From positions 1 through 21,368 of the forward strand of contig CABSZQ010000001.1 of the NCBI GenBank assembly GCA_902482195.1: 21,368 nucleotides of DNA, written 5' to 3'. Under the pieces are notes generated by a model. It was given only the letters and a program-made list of their open reading frames with translations, was not told the DNA's origin and ran no database searches. The stretch comes from an uncultured Haemophilus sp. GTDB taxonomy: Bacteria; Pseudomonadota; Gammaproteobacteria; Enterobacterales; Pasteurellaceae. The stretch's first letter is position 1. Every line of letters begins with the position of its first letter. The translations under genes were made by a program, and so were the position numbers. Shown here piece after piece: positions 1-6,379 of the stretch.

Positions 1-219
1 TTTACGACGATGAGCCATTGCGCCGGCTACGAAATCTACAAACACATCGCCTAATTTGGGCTCATCGAGTTTACGCAAGGCGAGATGACTTTCAGTTTTC
101 ACCAATGCAAGCGGACTTTCAGTACAATGCTCGATACCAAGAGGGGCGCAAAGTGCGGTCAATTCTGACAATGTTCCCACTTCGGCAAGCAGTTGAATTT
201 TTATTTTCTCACCAGCCAT
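1..219 (-). CDS. rsmJ: 16S rRNA (guanine-1516-N2)-methyltransferase, N-terminal part
   Basis: RsmJ methylates N2 of G1516 in 16S rRNA using S-adenosylmethionine. Only the first 73 codons are here; the gene continues past the left edge. The translation carries the family's highly conserved N-terminal block ([10 protein letters not shown], then [14 protein letters not shown] at about residues 59-72), which matches E. coli RsmJ almost residue for residue. The ATG at 219 lies inside the last codons of trmA, so the two genes overlap by 19 bases on the same strand. A GGAAAG stretch sits a few bases upstream of this ATG and supports the start. The overlap suggests co-transcription and translational coupling with trmA, joining an rRNA and a tRNA methyltransferase. 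The catalytic domain is outside the window, so activity cannot be judged. Confidence 0.9.
   Translation of the reverse strand, partial: MAGEKIKIQLLAEVGTLSELTALCAPLGIEHCTESPLALVKTESHLALRKLDEPKLGDVFVDFVAGAMAHRRK
151..159 (+). repeat. DNA uptake signal core
   Basis: Exact AAGTGCGGT, inside rsmJ. This nine-base core marks DNA for uptake by competent Haemophilus-type cells and is the main clue to the organism. Confidence 0.9.
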
Positions 220-1292
220 ACGCCGCTTTCCATATGATCCGTGTAAGGGAATTGATCAAACAGCGCCGCTTTTTCAATGCGGTGGGTTTGGCTTAGGGTT
301 TGCAAATTCTCACAAAGGGTATGTGGATTGCAGGAAATATACAAAATACGATCGTAATTCTGCACCAGTTTTACCGTGTCAGGGTCAAGCCCTGCTCGTG
401 GTGGGTCAACAAAAATCGTATTGCATTGATAGGCTTTTAAATCAATGCCTTTTAAGCGATTAAACTCACGTACGCCATTCATTGCTTGGGTAAACTCTTC
501 TGCAGACATACGGATAATTTGTAGATTATCTATACCATTTTCCGCAATATTAAATTGTGCAGCAGCAACAGATGGCTTGGCGATTTCGGTAGCAAGCACT
601 TTACGGAAGTTTTGTGCAAGGGCGATAGAGAAATTGCCGTTACCGCAGTACAGCTCCAATAAATCGCCTTGAGAATCTTGAGTGCAATCAATCGCCCATT
701 CCAACATCTTGCAATTTACAGCTGCATTAGGCTGGGTAAAGCTGTTTTCCACTTGGCGATAAACGTAATTACGCCCTTTCACCGGTAACACTTCATCGAC
801 AAAATCTTGCTCTAAACAGATTTTTTGTTTACTCGCACGACCAATCAGCTGCACATCAAAACCAAGTTGTTGTAATTCACCTTTTAGGTTTGCTGCAGCG
901 CTTTGCCATTCTTCCGTGAGTTGCTTGTGGTAAAGCAGGCTTACAATAATTTTATTGCTGAGCGTGCTCAAATAATCAATTTGAAACAGTTTTTTATGTA
1001 GCACTTCCTGCGTTTTTAACAACGGCAATAAGGCTTTCATCATGCGATTGATCAGTTCGCTGGCAATCGGGAACTCATCCACTCGATAACGTTGCAAGGT
1101 GGTTTGATCAAACATGATGTGATAAAAATCGCCTTTATCATGCCAAATACGAAATTCTGCACGCATCCGATAATGACTAGTCGGCGAATCAAACACGGCT
1201 ATTTCTGGGGCGTTAAAGGGCTGCAAAAGTGCGGTCAGCTTTTCGGTCTTTTTTTGCAGGAGTTCGGTATATTGGGAAATGGGTAGTTGCAT
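201..1292 (-). CDS. trmA: tRNA (uracil-54-C5)-methyltransferase
   Basis: TrmA makes 5-methyluridine at position 54 (T-loop) of tRNAs using S-adenosylmethionine. At 363 residues it is close to the usual length (366 in E. coli). The AdoMet-binding motif LYCGNG is at 214-219, followed by DPPRAG at 296-301. The catalytic nucleophile is Cys321 in the SCNP motif, and the general base is Glu355 in the C-terminal DHMESG motif. An N-terminal RNA-binding region precedes the Rossmann methyltransferase domain. The more distant paralogues RlmC and RlmD usually carry a Fe-S cysteine cluster, which is not visible here. The start codon has no convincing Shine-Dalgarno sequence, and the best promoter candidate would leave a leader of only about 10 bases. 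rsmJ overlaps its 3' end. Confidence 0.97.
   Translation of the reverse strand: MQLPISQYTELLQKKTEKLTALLQPFNAPEIAVFDSPTSHYRMRAEFRIWHDKGDFYHIMFDQTTLQRYRVDEFPIASELINRMMKALLPLLKTQEVLHKKLFQIDYLSTLSNKIIVSLLYHKQLTEEWQSAAANLKGELQQLGFDVQLIGRASKQKICLEQDFVDEVLPVKGRNYVYRQVENSFTQPNAAVNCKMLEWAIDCTQDSQGDLLELYCGNGNFSIALAQNFRKVLATEIAKPSVAAAQFNIAENGIDNLQIIRMSAEEFTQAMNGVREFNRLKGIDLKAYQCNTIFVDPPRAGLDPDTVKLVQNYDRILYISCNPHTLCENLQTLSQTHRIEKAALFDQFPYTDHMESGVWLVRK
1227..1235 (+). repeat. DNA uptake signal core
   Basis: Exact AAGTGCGGT near the 5' end of trmA, preceded by AA. Confidence 0.9.
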
Positions 1293-1308
1293 TGATGTTT
1301 ACGTTTGA

Positions 1309-1336
1309 ATGATAAATATCCCACAGCCCTTGGCAA
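1309..1336 (-). promoter_or_regulatory. Candidate sigma70 promoter of trmA
   Basis: On the minus strand, TTGCCA (1336-1331) and TATCAT (1314-1309) are separated by 16 bases; each box matches the consensus at five of six positions. Transcription would start near 1302, about 10 bases before the trmA ATG. It lies after the maoP terminator, so trmA-rsmJ would have its own promoter. Inferred from sequence alone. Confidence 0.5.
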
Positions 1337-1350
1337 GCATGGGGATTGAG

Positions 1351-1385
1351 TAAAAAAGCAAAAGGCAAGCTTCTGCCTGCCTTTT
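1351..1385 (-). terminator. Intrinsic terminator after maoP
   Basis: Read on the minus strand, an 11-bp stem (1385-1375 with 1370-1360, one G-T pair) encloses a four-base AGAA loop. It is followed directly by GC and a six-T tract (1357-1352). It lies just after the maoP stop codon and separates maoP from trmA. Confidence 0.85.
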
Positions 1386-1393
1386 AAAATGTA

Positions 1394-1729
1394 TTATTCG
1401 CCGGAATAATCTTCGCCGCCAGAAGCCGCTTCGCTCACATCACCTGATAAGGTGTAAACACGTTTTGTTGTGTTAATGCGAGTACGATATTTATTCCAGG
1501 TTTTTTCGAAGAAAGTTTCCGGTGCACGTTCACCACGGCAAAAAGCAACAAATTCTTTTTCTTCTTTTGTCGTCGGCTTGCGCTCGCCTGAATCTAATGC
1601 TTTAAACGCTTGACCATATTGCTCTAATACTTGGGATTCTTTGATTGTATAATCACCGTGACGGGAAAATCCGCGTGGGTAGTTTTTGTCGTCAAAAAAA
1701 CGACGAGTAACACTGAAACTAGCAGCCAT
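1394..1729 (-). CDS. maoP: Macrodomain Ori protein MaoP (YifE, DUF413)
   Basis: In E. coli, MaoP (formerly YifE) is needed, with the maoS site, to constrain DNA mobility in the Ori macrodomain; it belongs to the small DUF413 family. This copy has 111 residues (112 in E. coli) and keeps the family landmarks: [11 protein letters not shown] at about 16-26, IKESQ at 29-33, [13 protein letters not shown] at about 56-68 and TLSG near 93-96, with an acidic glycine-rich tail. It has no signal peptide or membrane segment, so it should be cytoplasmic. A GAGAG ribosome site precedes the ATG. The gene lies 55 bases after dsbA and has its own candidate promoter at the dsbA stop codon. Whether a maoS-like site and an Ori macrodomain exist in Pasteurellaceae cannot be seen here. 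Confidence 0.93.
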   Translation of the reverse strand: MAASFSVTRRFFDDKNYPRGFSRHGDYTIKESQVLEQYGQAFKALDSGERKPTTKEEKEFVAFCRGERAPETFFEKTWNKYRTRINTTKRVYTLSGDVSEAASGGEDYSGE

Positions 1730-1767
1730 AATATCATCTCTCTTCTTTATATTTAAAAACGGCAGGC

Positions 1768-1796
1768 ATTAAACCAATTTTTTTTTATTTTTGCAA
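1768..1796 (-). promoter_or_regulatory. Candidate sigma70 promoter of maoP
   Basis: On the minus strand, TTGCAA (1796-1791) and TTTAAT (1773-1768) are 17 bases apart with an A-rich spacer. The -35 box overlaps the last codons of dsbA. Transcription would start near 1760, about 30 bases before the maoP ATG. Moderate match, inferred only. Confidence 0.45.
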
Positions 1797-2390
1797 TAAA
1801 CCTTTTACGGTTTCTACATAATCTTTGACGAAATCATCGTAATTTAAGCCTTCAGGGTTTACACGATATTTGCCATTGACATAGAAATCAGGTACGCCAT
1901 GTACTTTAAACTGCTCAGCCGCATTCACTTGTTTATTCACTAAACCGTTTACAGCAAAGCTGTTGATGTTGTTATCAAATTGTTCAGCAGTCACACCGTT
2001 ATCAATGAAGATTTTACGAATATCGTCCATTGAGCTTAATTTATCTTGTTGTGCGGCTTCAAATAAAGGCGCTTTCACTTTGCTTTCTGCACCAAGTGCC
2101 ATCGCTAATGCCCATGCACGAGTGAGGTTTTCAGATTGACGACCTAAGAAGTTAACGTGATATTGTTTAAATTCAGTGCCTTTTGGTAAGCTTTCTGCAA
2201 CTTGTTTTGGAATGTGGTATTCCATTTCAAAGGCATAGCAATGCGGGCAGTAGAAAGAGAAAAATTCAATCACTTCAGGCTGTGCAGAAGCGGTTTGACC
2301 CACTTGAACGTATTGTTTACCTTCTTCTAGATTAGCTGCGAATGCGTTAAATGAAAATAAAGCACCGAGTAAAAATAAAACTTTTTTCAT
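1785..2390 (-). CDS. dsbA: Periplasmic thiol:disulfide oxidoreductase DsbA
   Basis: DsbA introduces disulfide bonds into proteins exported to the periplasm and is reoxidised by DsbB. Residues 1-18 form a signal peptide (MKK, a hydrophobic core, AFA before the cut). The active site is Cys48-Pro-His-Cys51 in a thioredoxin fold, and the conserved cis-proline is Pro167 in GVPDF. The length of 201 residues fits the H. influenzae homologue (once called Por). The start codon has a good AAGGA-type ribosome site that sits at the yihD stop codon. yihD and dsbA are separated by only 9 bases and probably form one transcript. In E. coli the kinase gene srkA lies between them; it is absent here. Confidence 0.96.
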   Translation of the reverse strand: MKKVLFLLGALFSFNAFAANLEEGKQYVQVGQTASAQPEVIEFFSFYCPHCYAFEMEYHIPKQVAESLPKGTEFKQYHVNFLGRQSENLTRAWALAMALGAESKVKAPLFEAAQQDKLSSMDDIRKIFIDNGVTAEQFDNNINSFAVNGLVNKQVNAAEQFKVHGVPDFYVNGKYRVNPEGLNYDDFVKDYVETVKGLLQK

Positions 2391-2399
2391 TTGTTTTCC

Positions 2400-2666
2400 T
2401 TATTTAATAATTCCGCGCGCTTTTAACAATGCGGTTTTAAAATCTTCTTCATAATCTTTTTTGATGCCAGGAATTGGCTCAAGTTTATCTGTACCGTGCA
2501 TTTTTAAATGATAAATAATCACTTCATCAGATAATTCTGCTACGGGTTTATCAAAACCTGCTTCATCAGCAATTTTTTGCAAAATTTGTAACAAGCTCAG
2601 ATCTGGGTCTTTAGACCAATAAGGTTGTAAAAGTTCCAATACTTCATTTAAACGCTTACATTTCAT
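2400..2666 (-). CDS. yihD: YihD family protein (DUF1040)
   Basis: A small cytoplasmic protein of 88 residues (89 in E. coli YihD). Landmarks shared with YihD are the N-terminal [15 protein letters not shown], the IIYHLKMHG segment near 49-57, and the C-terminal [16 protein letters not shown] at about 70-85. Its biochemical function is not established. It is predicted to be mostly helical, with no signal peptide or membrane segment. An AAAGGAAA ribosome site precedes the ATG. It lies upstream of dsbA and divergent from mobA, the same gene neighbourhood as in E. coli (mobA, yihD, dsbA), which supports the identification. Confidence 0.93.
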   Translation of the reverse strand: MKCKRLNEVLELLQPYWSKDPDLSLLQILQKIADEAGFDKPVAELSDEVIIYHLKMHGTDKLEPIPGIKKDYEEDFKTALLKARGIIK

Positions 2667-2732
2667 TGCTATTTCCTTTTAAATGGAGAAAAATAAGGCT
2701 AGATCATACTTCAAATGAGGCAATAAGAAAAT
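2667..2732. promoter_or_regulatory. Divergent promoter region between yihD and mobA
   Basis: These 66 bases must carry the promoters of yihD-dsbA (leftward) and mobA (rightward). The best -10 candidate is TATGAT on the minus strand (2708-2703); I see no good -35 box at the right distance. No clear operator is visible. Confidence 0.35.
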
Positions 2733-3299
2733 ATGGAATACACAATAAGTGCGGTTATTTTAGCGGGTGGAAAAGCACGGAGAATGCATGGGGCGGATAA
2801 AGGCTTACAGCTTTTACAAAATAAACCATTAATTAGCCATGTGATTGAACGCTTACAACCTCAAGTGATTGATATTTCAATTAATGCTAATCGCCACCAT
2901 GCGGAATATGCACAATGGGGCTTTCCCGTATTTTCAGATGAATTGCCTGATTTTCAGGGGCCGTTGAGCGGTATGTTAACAGCACTCGAAAAAGCTAAAA
3001 CGGATTTTGTACTTTTTGTGCCTTGTGATAGTCCGTATTTTCCACAAAACTTATTAGAAAAACTACAAAGTGCGGTTAAAAATGACCGTACTTTAATGGC
3101 TTACGCAAAAGATAAAGAGCGTGAACATCCGACATTTTGTTTGATGTCCGTTCAGCTTAAAGAGAAGTTACGAGCTTATTTAAACGAAGGCGAACGTCGT
3201 TTATTACAATTTATGAACAAAAATGGCGCGGTTGCTGTCCAATTTGACGAACAAGAAGGACGATTTGTAAATTTTAATACCTTAGAAGATTTACAATAA
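2733..3299 (+). CDS. mobA: Molybdenum cofactor guanylyltransferase
   Basis: MobA transfers GMP from GTP to Mo-molybdopterin, giving the guanine dinucleotide cofactor used by DMSO-reductase-family enzymes important in anaerobic respiration. At 188 residues it is near the family's usual size of about 190. The nucleotide-binding signature LAGGKARRM lies at 10-18 with the following Lys23 (DKG). GPLSGM is at 76-81, and the metal-binding Asp99 lies in PCDSP. It is a cytoplasmic single-domain Rossmann-like protein. It diverges from yihD as in E. coli. Two uptake-signal cores lie inside the gene, the first only 15 bases after the start codon; the second forms an inverted pair with a near-match. Confidence 0.96.
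   Translation: MEYTISAVILAGGKARRMHGADKGLQLLQNKPLISHVIERLQPQVIDISINANRHHAEYAQWGFPVFSDELPDFQGPLSGMLTALEKAKTDFVLFVPCDSPYFPQNLLEKLQSAVKNDRTLMAYAKDKEREHPTFCLMSVQLKEKLRAYLNEGERRLLQFMNKNGAVAVQFDEQEGRFVNFNTLEDLQ
2747..2755 (+). repeat. DNA uptake signal core
   Basis: Exact core at codons 5-8 of mobA, encoding part of the N-terminal beta strand before the GTP-binding loop. Confidence 0.9.
3067..3094 (+). repeat. Inverted uptake-signal pair inside mobA, one arm degenerate
   Basis: AAAGTGCGGT (3067-3076) is followed eight bases later by ACCGTACTTT (3085-3094). The second arm differs from a perfect inverted copy at one position, which would still form a G-U pair in RNA. The structure lies within coding sequence. 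Confidence 0.6.
3068..3076 (+). repeat. DNA uptake signal core
   Basis: Exact core inside mobA; left arm of the inverted pair at 3067-3094. Confidence 0.9.
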
Positions 3300-3313
3300 A
3301 TTATTTGTTTAAC

Positions 3314-3342
3314 CTTGAATTTTGTAAAAAATTCTCCATTAT
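3314..3342 (+). promoter_or_regulatory. Sigma32-like (heat shock) promoter of htpX
   Basis: CTTGAA (3314-3319) and CTCCATTAT (3334-3342) are separated by 14 bases. This closely resembles the heat-shock sigma consensus CTTGAAA, 13-15 bases, CCCCATNT. Transcription would start near 3350, about 30 bases before the htpX ATG. htpX is a known heat-shock gene in E. coli, so the placement makes biological sense. No equally good sigma70 promoter is visible here. Confidence 0.6.
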
Positions 3343-3380
3343 TGCAGTGTTTACTTTCTATTTTATTGAGGAACTTTATT

Positions 3381-4229
3381 ATGATGCGAATCCTTTTATT
3401 TTTAGCCACTAACTTTGCTGTGATGCTTGTGTTAGGGATTATTTTAAATGTGACCGGTATTGCAGGAAATAGTACAGGTGGCATTTTAATTATGGCGATG
3501 CTTTTTGGTTTTGCTGGATCATTGATTTCATTATTCTTATCAAAAACCATGGCATTGCGTTCTGTGGGCGCGGAAGTGATTACCGAACCTCGTAATCAGG
3601 CTGAGCGTTGGTTAGTGGAAACTGTACGCCGTCAAGCGCAACAAGCAGGCATCCCAATGCCAGATGTGGCAATTTACCATTCTAATGATGCGAATGCTTT
3701 TGCTACAGGTGCAACTAAAAACAATTCTTTAGTAGCGATTAGTACAGGCTTATTGAACTCCATGACGGAAGAGGAAGCTGAAGCAGTATTGGCTCATGAG
3801 GTCTCACACATCGCGAACGGTGATATGGTAACCATGACTTTATTGCAGGGCGTATTGAATACCTTCGTGATTTTCTTATCTCGCGTAATTGCCAATGTGG
3901 TAGCAAGTTCTCGTAATGGCGATGAAGAAAGCCGTAGTTCAGGCATTTATTTCTTGGTTTCAATGGTGTTAGAAATTGTATTTGGTATTTTAGCGAGCAT
4001 TATCGCGATGTGGTTCTCGCGCTATCGCGAATATCGCGCAGATGCAGGTTCTGCACAACTTGTTGGTAAAGAAAAAATGATTGCGGCATTACAACGTTTA
4101 CAACAAATTCATGAGCCACAAGAGATGGAAGGTTCACTTAATGCCTTTATGATTAACGGCAAACGTAGCGAACTCTTTATGAGCCATCCGCCACTTGAAA
4201 AACGTATCGAAGCATTACGTAGTTTATAA
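3381..4229 (+). CDS. htpX: Inner-membrane zinc metalloprotease HtpX
   Basis: HtpX is an M48-family protease that degrades misfolded inner-membrane proteins together with FtsH. I start it at 3381 (282 residues, starting [12 protein letters not shown]) because that N-terminus matches E. coli HtpX and a GAGGAA ribosome site lies seven bases upstream. The longer open frame from the TTG at 3315 would begin inside the candidate promoter. Zinc ligands are His139 and His143 in HEVSH, with catalytic Glu140, and Glu217 in the YREYRADAG motif. Hydrophobic segments lie at about 4-24, 33-53, 155-175 and 190-211. The gene converges with pepD on a shared terminator. A sigma32-like promoter precedes it. Confidence 0.96.
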   Translation: MMRILLFLATNFAVMLVLGIILNVTGIAGNSTGGILIMAMLFGFAGSLISLFLSKTMALRSVGAEVITEPRNQAERWLVETVRRQAQQAGIPMPDVAIYHSNDANAFATGATKNNSLVAISTGLLNSMTEEEAEAVLAHEVSHIANGDMVTMTLLQGVLNTFVIFLSRVIANVVASSRNGDEESRSSGIYFLVSMVLEIVFGILASIIAMWFSRYREYRADAGSAQLVGKEKMIAALQRLQQIHEPQEMEGSLNAFMINGKRSELFMSHPPLEKRIEALRSL

Positions 4230-4241
4230 AAGATAAAAAAC

Positions 4242-4274
4242 AAAGGGCTAAATGTAATATTTAGCCCTTTTTAT
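4242..4274. terminator. Bidirectional terminator between htpX and pepD
   Basis: A perfect 12-bp stem (AAAGGGCTAAAT at 4242-4253 with its complement at 4259-4270) encloses the five-base loop GTAAT. The T run of the right arm continues (TT, then ATTT) for the htpX transcript. Read the other way, the stem starts just after the pepD stop codon and ends in a T-rich run. It serves both convergent genes. Confidence 0.88.
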
Positions 4275-4281
4275 TTGTAGA

Positions 4282-5730
4282 TTATTTAATATCCGCTAAG
4301 ACTTTAGTGAGTAATTCCCAGTAAGTTTTTACTGTTGAAATTTGGACTTTTTCATCTGGCGAATGCGCATTGCGAATAGTTGGTCCCACAGAAATCATAT
4401 CAATATTTGGATAATGTTCTTTCAACAAGCCACATTCAAGACCCGCATGAATGACTTTAATCTCAGGCTCTTTGCCAAGTACTTCTGCATAATGTTTTTT
4501 CATTAAGGTTAAAATTGCGGTGTCATTTACTGGTTTCCAACCTGGGTAAGAACCTGAAAATTCAACTGTTGCACCAGTGAGTTTAGCGAGTGAGGTTAAG
4601 GTGTCTTCTACATACTCTTTACCACTTTCAATAAGCGAGCGAATAAGAATCGTACCTTTGATTTTGTCTTCAAGAGTTTTTAATACACCAATGCTCAACG
4701 AGCTTTCCACGACATTTTTGATTACATCACTATTACGAATCACACCGTTTGGTAAGACATTTAGCAAATTAATCACTTTTTTGGTGGTTTCAAGCGTGAA
4801 GGTTTGTTTTGGATTTTCAACTTGCTCAGCGGTTAAGGTTAAGTTAGGTTCAGCAATAGCAAGCTCTTCTTTCAATAAAACTTCAAAATTTTTGACTGCA
4901 CTTTTTACGCTTTCTACATCATGATTGAAGCAAATGGTTGCGGCGGCTTCACGTGGAATCGCGTTACGAATTGAGCCACCACGAATTTCTGCAAGGGTAA
5001 AGTGCGGTTGATTTTGTGAAAGTTTTGCTAATAAACGCGCCAATACTTTAATTGCATTCGCACGTGTGGTGTGAATATCACAACCAGAGTGACCGCCACG
5101 TAAACCTTTTAAGTTAATTTGCAAAGTATGGTTGAATGAATTGGTTTCATGGTGAATAGGTAGCTCAACATTAGCATTCACTCCACCAGCACAACCAATG
5201 TAGATTTCACCAATTTCTTCGGTATCGGTATTAATTAAGATTTCTGATTTTAACCAGTTACGACGAAGATGTACGGCACCATCCATTCCGGTTTCTTCAG
5301 TCATGGTGAGCAACACTTCAAGTGGTGGATGTGCAATATCAGTACTTTCTAATACCGCTAAGGTCGAGGCTAAGCCGATACCGTTATCTGCGCCAAGTGT
5401 GGTACCTTGCGCTTTTACCCAATCACCGTCGATATAAGGACGAATAGGGTCTTGGGTAAAATTATGAGGATTGCCTTCATTTGCTTGCGGCACCATATCT
5501 AAATGTGCTTGTAATACAACAGGTTGGCTGTTTTCCATTCCTGCTGTGGCAGGTTTACGAATTAATACATTACCGGCTTCATCACGCTCAGCAAAAAATT
5601 TTTTTTCTTTCGCCCAGTTAACAATAAAGGTCGCGAGTGCATCTTCGTGATGAGAAGGATGTGGAATCGCACAAATTTGATCAAACCATTTCCAAAGTAA
5701 TTGCGGTTGTAATGTGGTAATTTCTGACAT
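4282..5730 (-). CDS. pepD: Cytosol non-specific dipeptidase (aminoacyl-histidine dipeptidase)
   Basis: PepD hydrolyses dipeptides, including carnosine-type Xaa-His substrates, in the cytoplasm as a di-zinc M20C peptidase. The length of 482 residues is close to the 485 of E. coli PepD. Metal ligands and catalytic residues are visible: His76 and Asp78 in AHLDMV, bridging Asp115 in GADNG, catalytic Glu145 and metal-binding Glu146 in EETG, Asp169 in NTDTEE, and a late His in IHAGLECG. A dimerisation domain occupies roughly residues 195-380 and includes the RGGHSG motif. A strong AAGGAG ribosome site precedes the ATG. The gene diverges from gpt across 111 bases and converges with htpX. Confidence 0.97.
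   Translation of the reverse strand: MSEITTLQPQLLWKWFDQICAIPHPSHHEDALATFIVNWAKEKKFFAERDEAGNVLIRKPATAGMENSQPVVLQAHLDMVPQANEGNPHNFTQDPIRPYIDGDWVKAQGTTLGADNGIGLASTLAVLESTDIAHPPLEVLLTMTEETGMDGAVHLRRNWLKSEILINTDTEEIGEIYIGCAGGVNANVELPIHHETNSFNHTLQINLKGLRGGHSGCDIHTTRANAIKVLARLLAKLSQNQPHFTLAEIRGGSIRNAIPREAAATICFNHDVESVKSAVKNFEVLLKEELAIAEPNLTLTAEQVENPKQTFTLETTKKVINLLNVLPNGVIRNSDVIKNVVESSLSIGVLKTLEDKIKGTILIRSLIESGKEYVEDTLTSLAKLTGATVEFSGSYPGWKPVNDTAILTLMKKHYAEVLGKEPEIKVIHAGLECGLLKEHYPNIDMISVGPTIRNAHSPDEKVQISTVKTYWELLTKVLADIK
5000..5008 (+). repeat. DNA uptake signal core
   Basis: Exact core inside pepD. The next copy is 3.1 kb away, at 8100. Confidence 0.9.
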
Positions 5731-5765
5731 AATGAACTCCTTTTTTCATTAAAATTTTTGCGGAA

Positions 5766-5795
5766 ATCATAGCATAAAACGCCAATTCAGGTTAA
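5766..5795 (-). promoter_or_regulatory. Candidate sigma70 promoter of pepD
   Basis: On the minus strand, TTAACC (5795-5790) and TATGAT (5771-5766) lie 18 bases apart. Transcription would start near 5759, about 28 bases before the pepD ATG. The -10 box is good, the -35 box fair. An 8-bp inverted repeat (TTGCGGAA at 5758-5765, TTCCGCAA at 5798-5805) brackets this promoter. Confidence 0.45.
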
Positions 5796-5841
5796 AATTC
5801 CGCAATTTTTTTATTTAGCGACAAAGTTTAAGGTATTTGTT

Positions 5842-6300
5842 ATGAGCGAAAAATATGTTGTGACTTGGGATATGTTCCAAATGCATGCCCGCAAATTAGC
5901 GGAACGTTTACTTCCTGCCACTCAGTGGAAAGGTATCATCGCAGTAAGCCGTGGTGGTTTATTCCCAGCTGCGGTACTTGCTCGCGAATTAAATATTCGT
6001 TTCGTAGAAACCGTGTGTATTGCCAGTTATGATCACGATGAACAAGGTGCATTAAAAGTATTACACCGCGCAGATGGTGATGGTGAAGGAATGATCGTGG
6101 TAGACGATTTAGTGGATACCGGCAACACTGCTCGTGCAATTCGTGAAATGTATCCAAAAGCAAAATTTGTCACAGTATTCGCAAAACCAGCAGGTGCTGA
6201 GTTAGTGGATGATTATGTGATTGATATTCCACAAAATACTTGGATTGAACAACCTTGGGATTTAGGTTTAACTTTTGTGCCACCATTGGCAAGAAAATAA
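5842..6300 (+). CDS. gpt: Xanthine-guanine phosphoribosyltransferase
   Basis: Gpt salvages guanine and xanthine, and hypoxanthine less well, by joining them to PRPP to give GMP, XMP or IMP. It has 152 residues, exactly the E. coli length, and the two align without gaps. The type I PRPP-binding loop [13 protein letters not shown] is at about 85-97, with the acidic pair Asp88-Asp89. SRGG at 36-39 is the phosphate-binding loop, and WIEQPWD near 134-140 belongs to the base-binding part. An AAGG ribosome site lies eight bases before the ATG. I see no PurR-type operator in the upstream 111 bases. A hairpin without a T tract lies 23 bases after the stop. Confidence 0.96.
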   Translation: MSEKYVVTWDMFQMHARKLAERLLPATQWKGIIAVSRGGLFPAAVLARELNIRFVETVCIASYDHDEQGALKVLHRADGDGEGMIVVDDLVDTGNTARAIREMYPKAKFVTVFAKPAGAELVDDYVIDIPQNTWIEQPWDLGLTFVPPLARK

Positions 6301-6323
6301 TAAAACCTAAATATAAAATTTCG

Positions 6324-6354
6324 TTACGCCGGTGCTTTTATAGTTCCGGCGTAA
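6324..6354. repeat. Hairpin between gpt and the TPR-glycosyltransferase gene
   Basis: TTACGCCGG (6324-6332) and its exact complement CCGGCGTAA (6346-6354) enclose a 13-base loop. The stem is GC-rich in an AT-rich gap, but no T tract follows on either strand, so it is a poor intrinsic terminator. It lies 26 bases before the best start of the next gene and could be an mRNA 3'-end stabiliser, a leader structure or a protein site. Confidence 0.6.
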
Positions 6355-6379
6355 TAATTATGACCAATTTATTTTGATT

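Noticed and set aside
18..296. Plus-strand frame of 92 codons at the left edge
   Set aside because: It is antisense to the rsmJ and trmA coding regions, both of which show clear family motifs.
3315..3380. 22-residue N-terminal extension of HtpX from a TTG start
   Set aside because: It overlaps the sigma32-like promoter, lacks a ribosome site, and the ATG at 3381 has a GAGGAA and the family N-terminus.
3176..3550. Minus-strand frame of 124 codons across the end of mobA and start of htpX
   Set aside because: Shadow of two well supported plus-strand genes; no ribosome site and no recognisable domain.
4577..4924. Plus-strand frame of 115 codons inside pepD
   Set aside because: Antisense to pepD, low-complexity serine/leucine-rich translation, no ribosome site.
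5731..5841. PurR operator upstream of gpt
   Set aside because: No sequence resembling the ACGCAAACGTTTGCGT palindrome.
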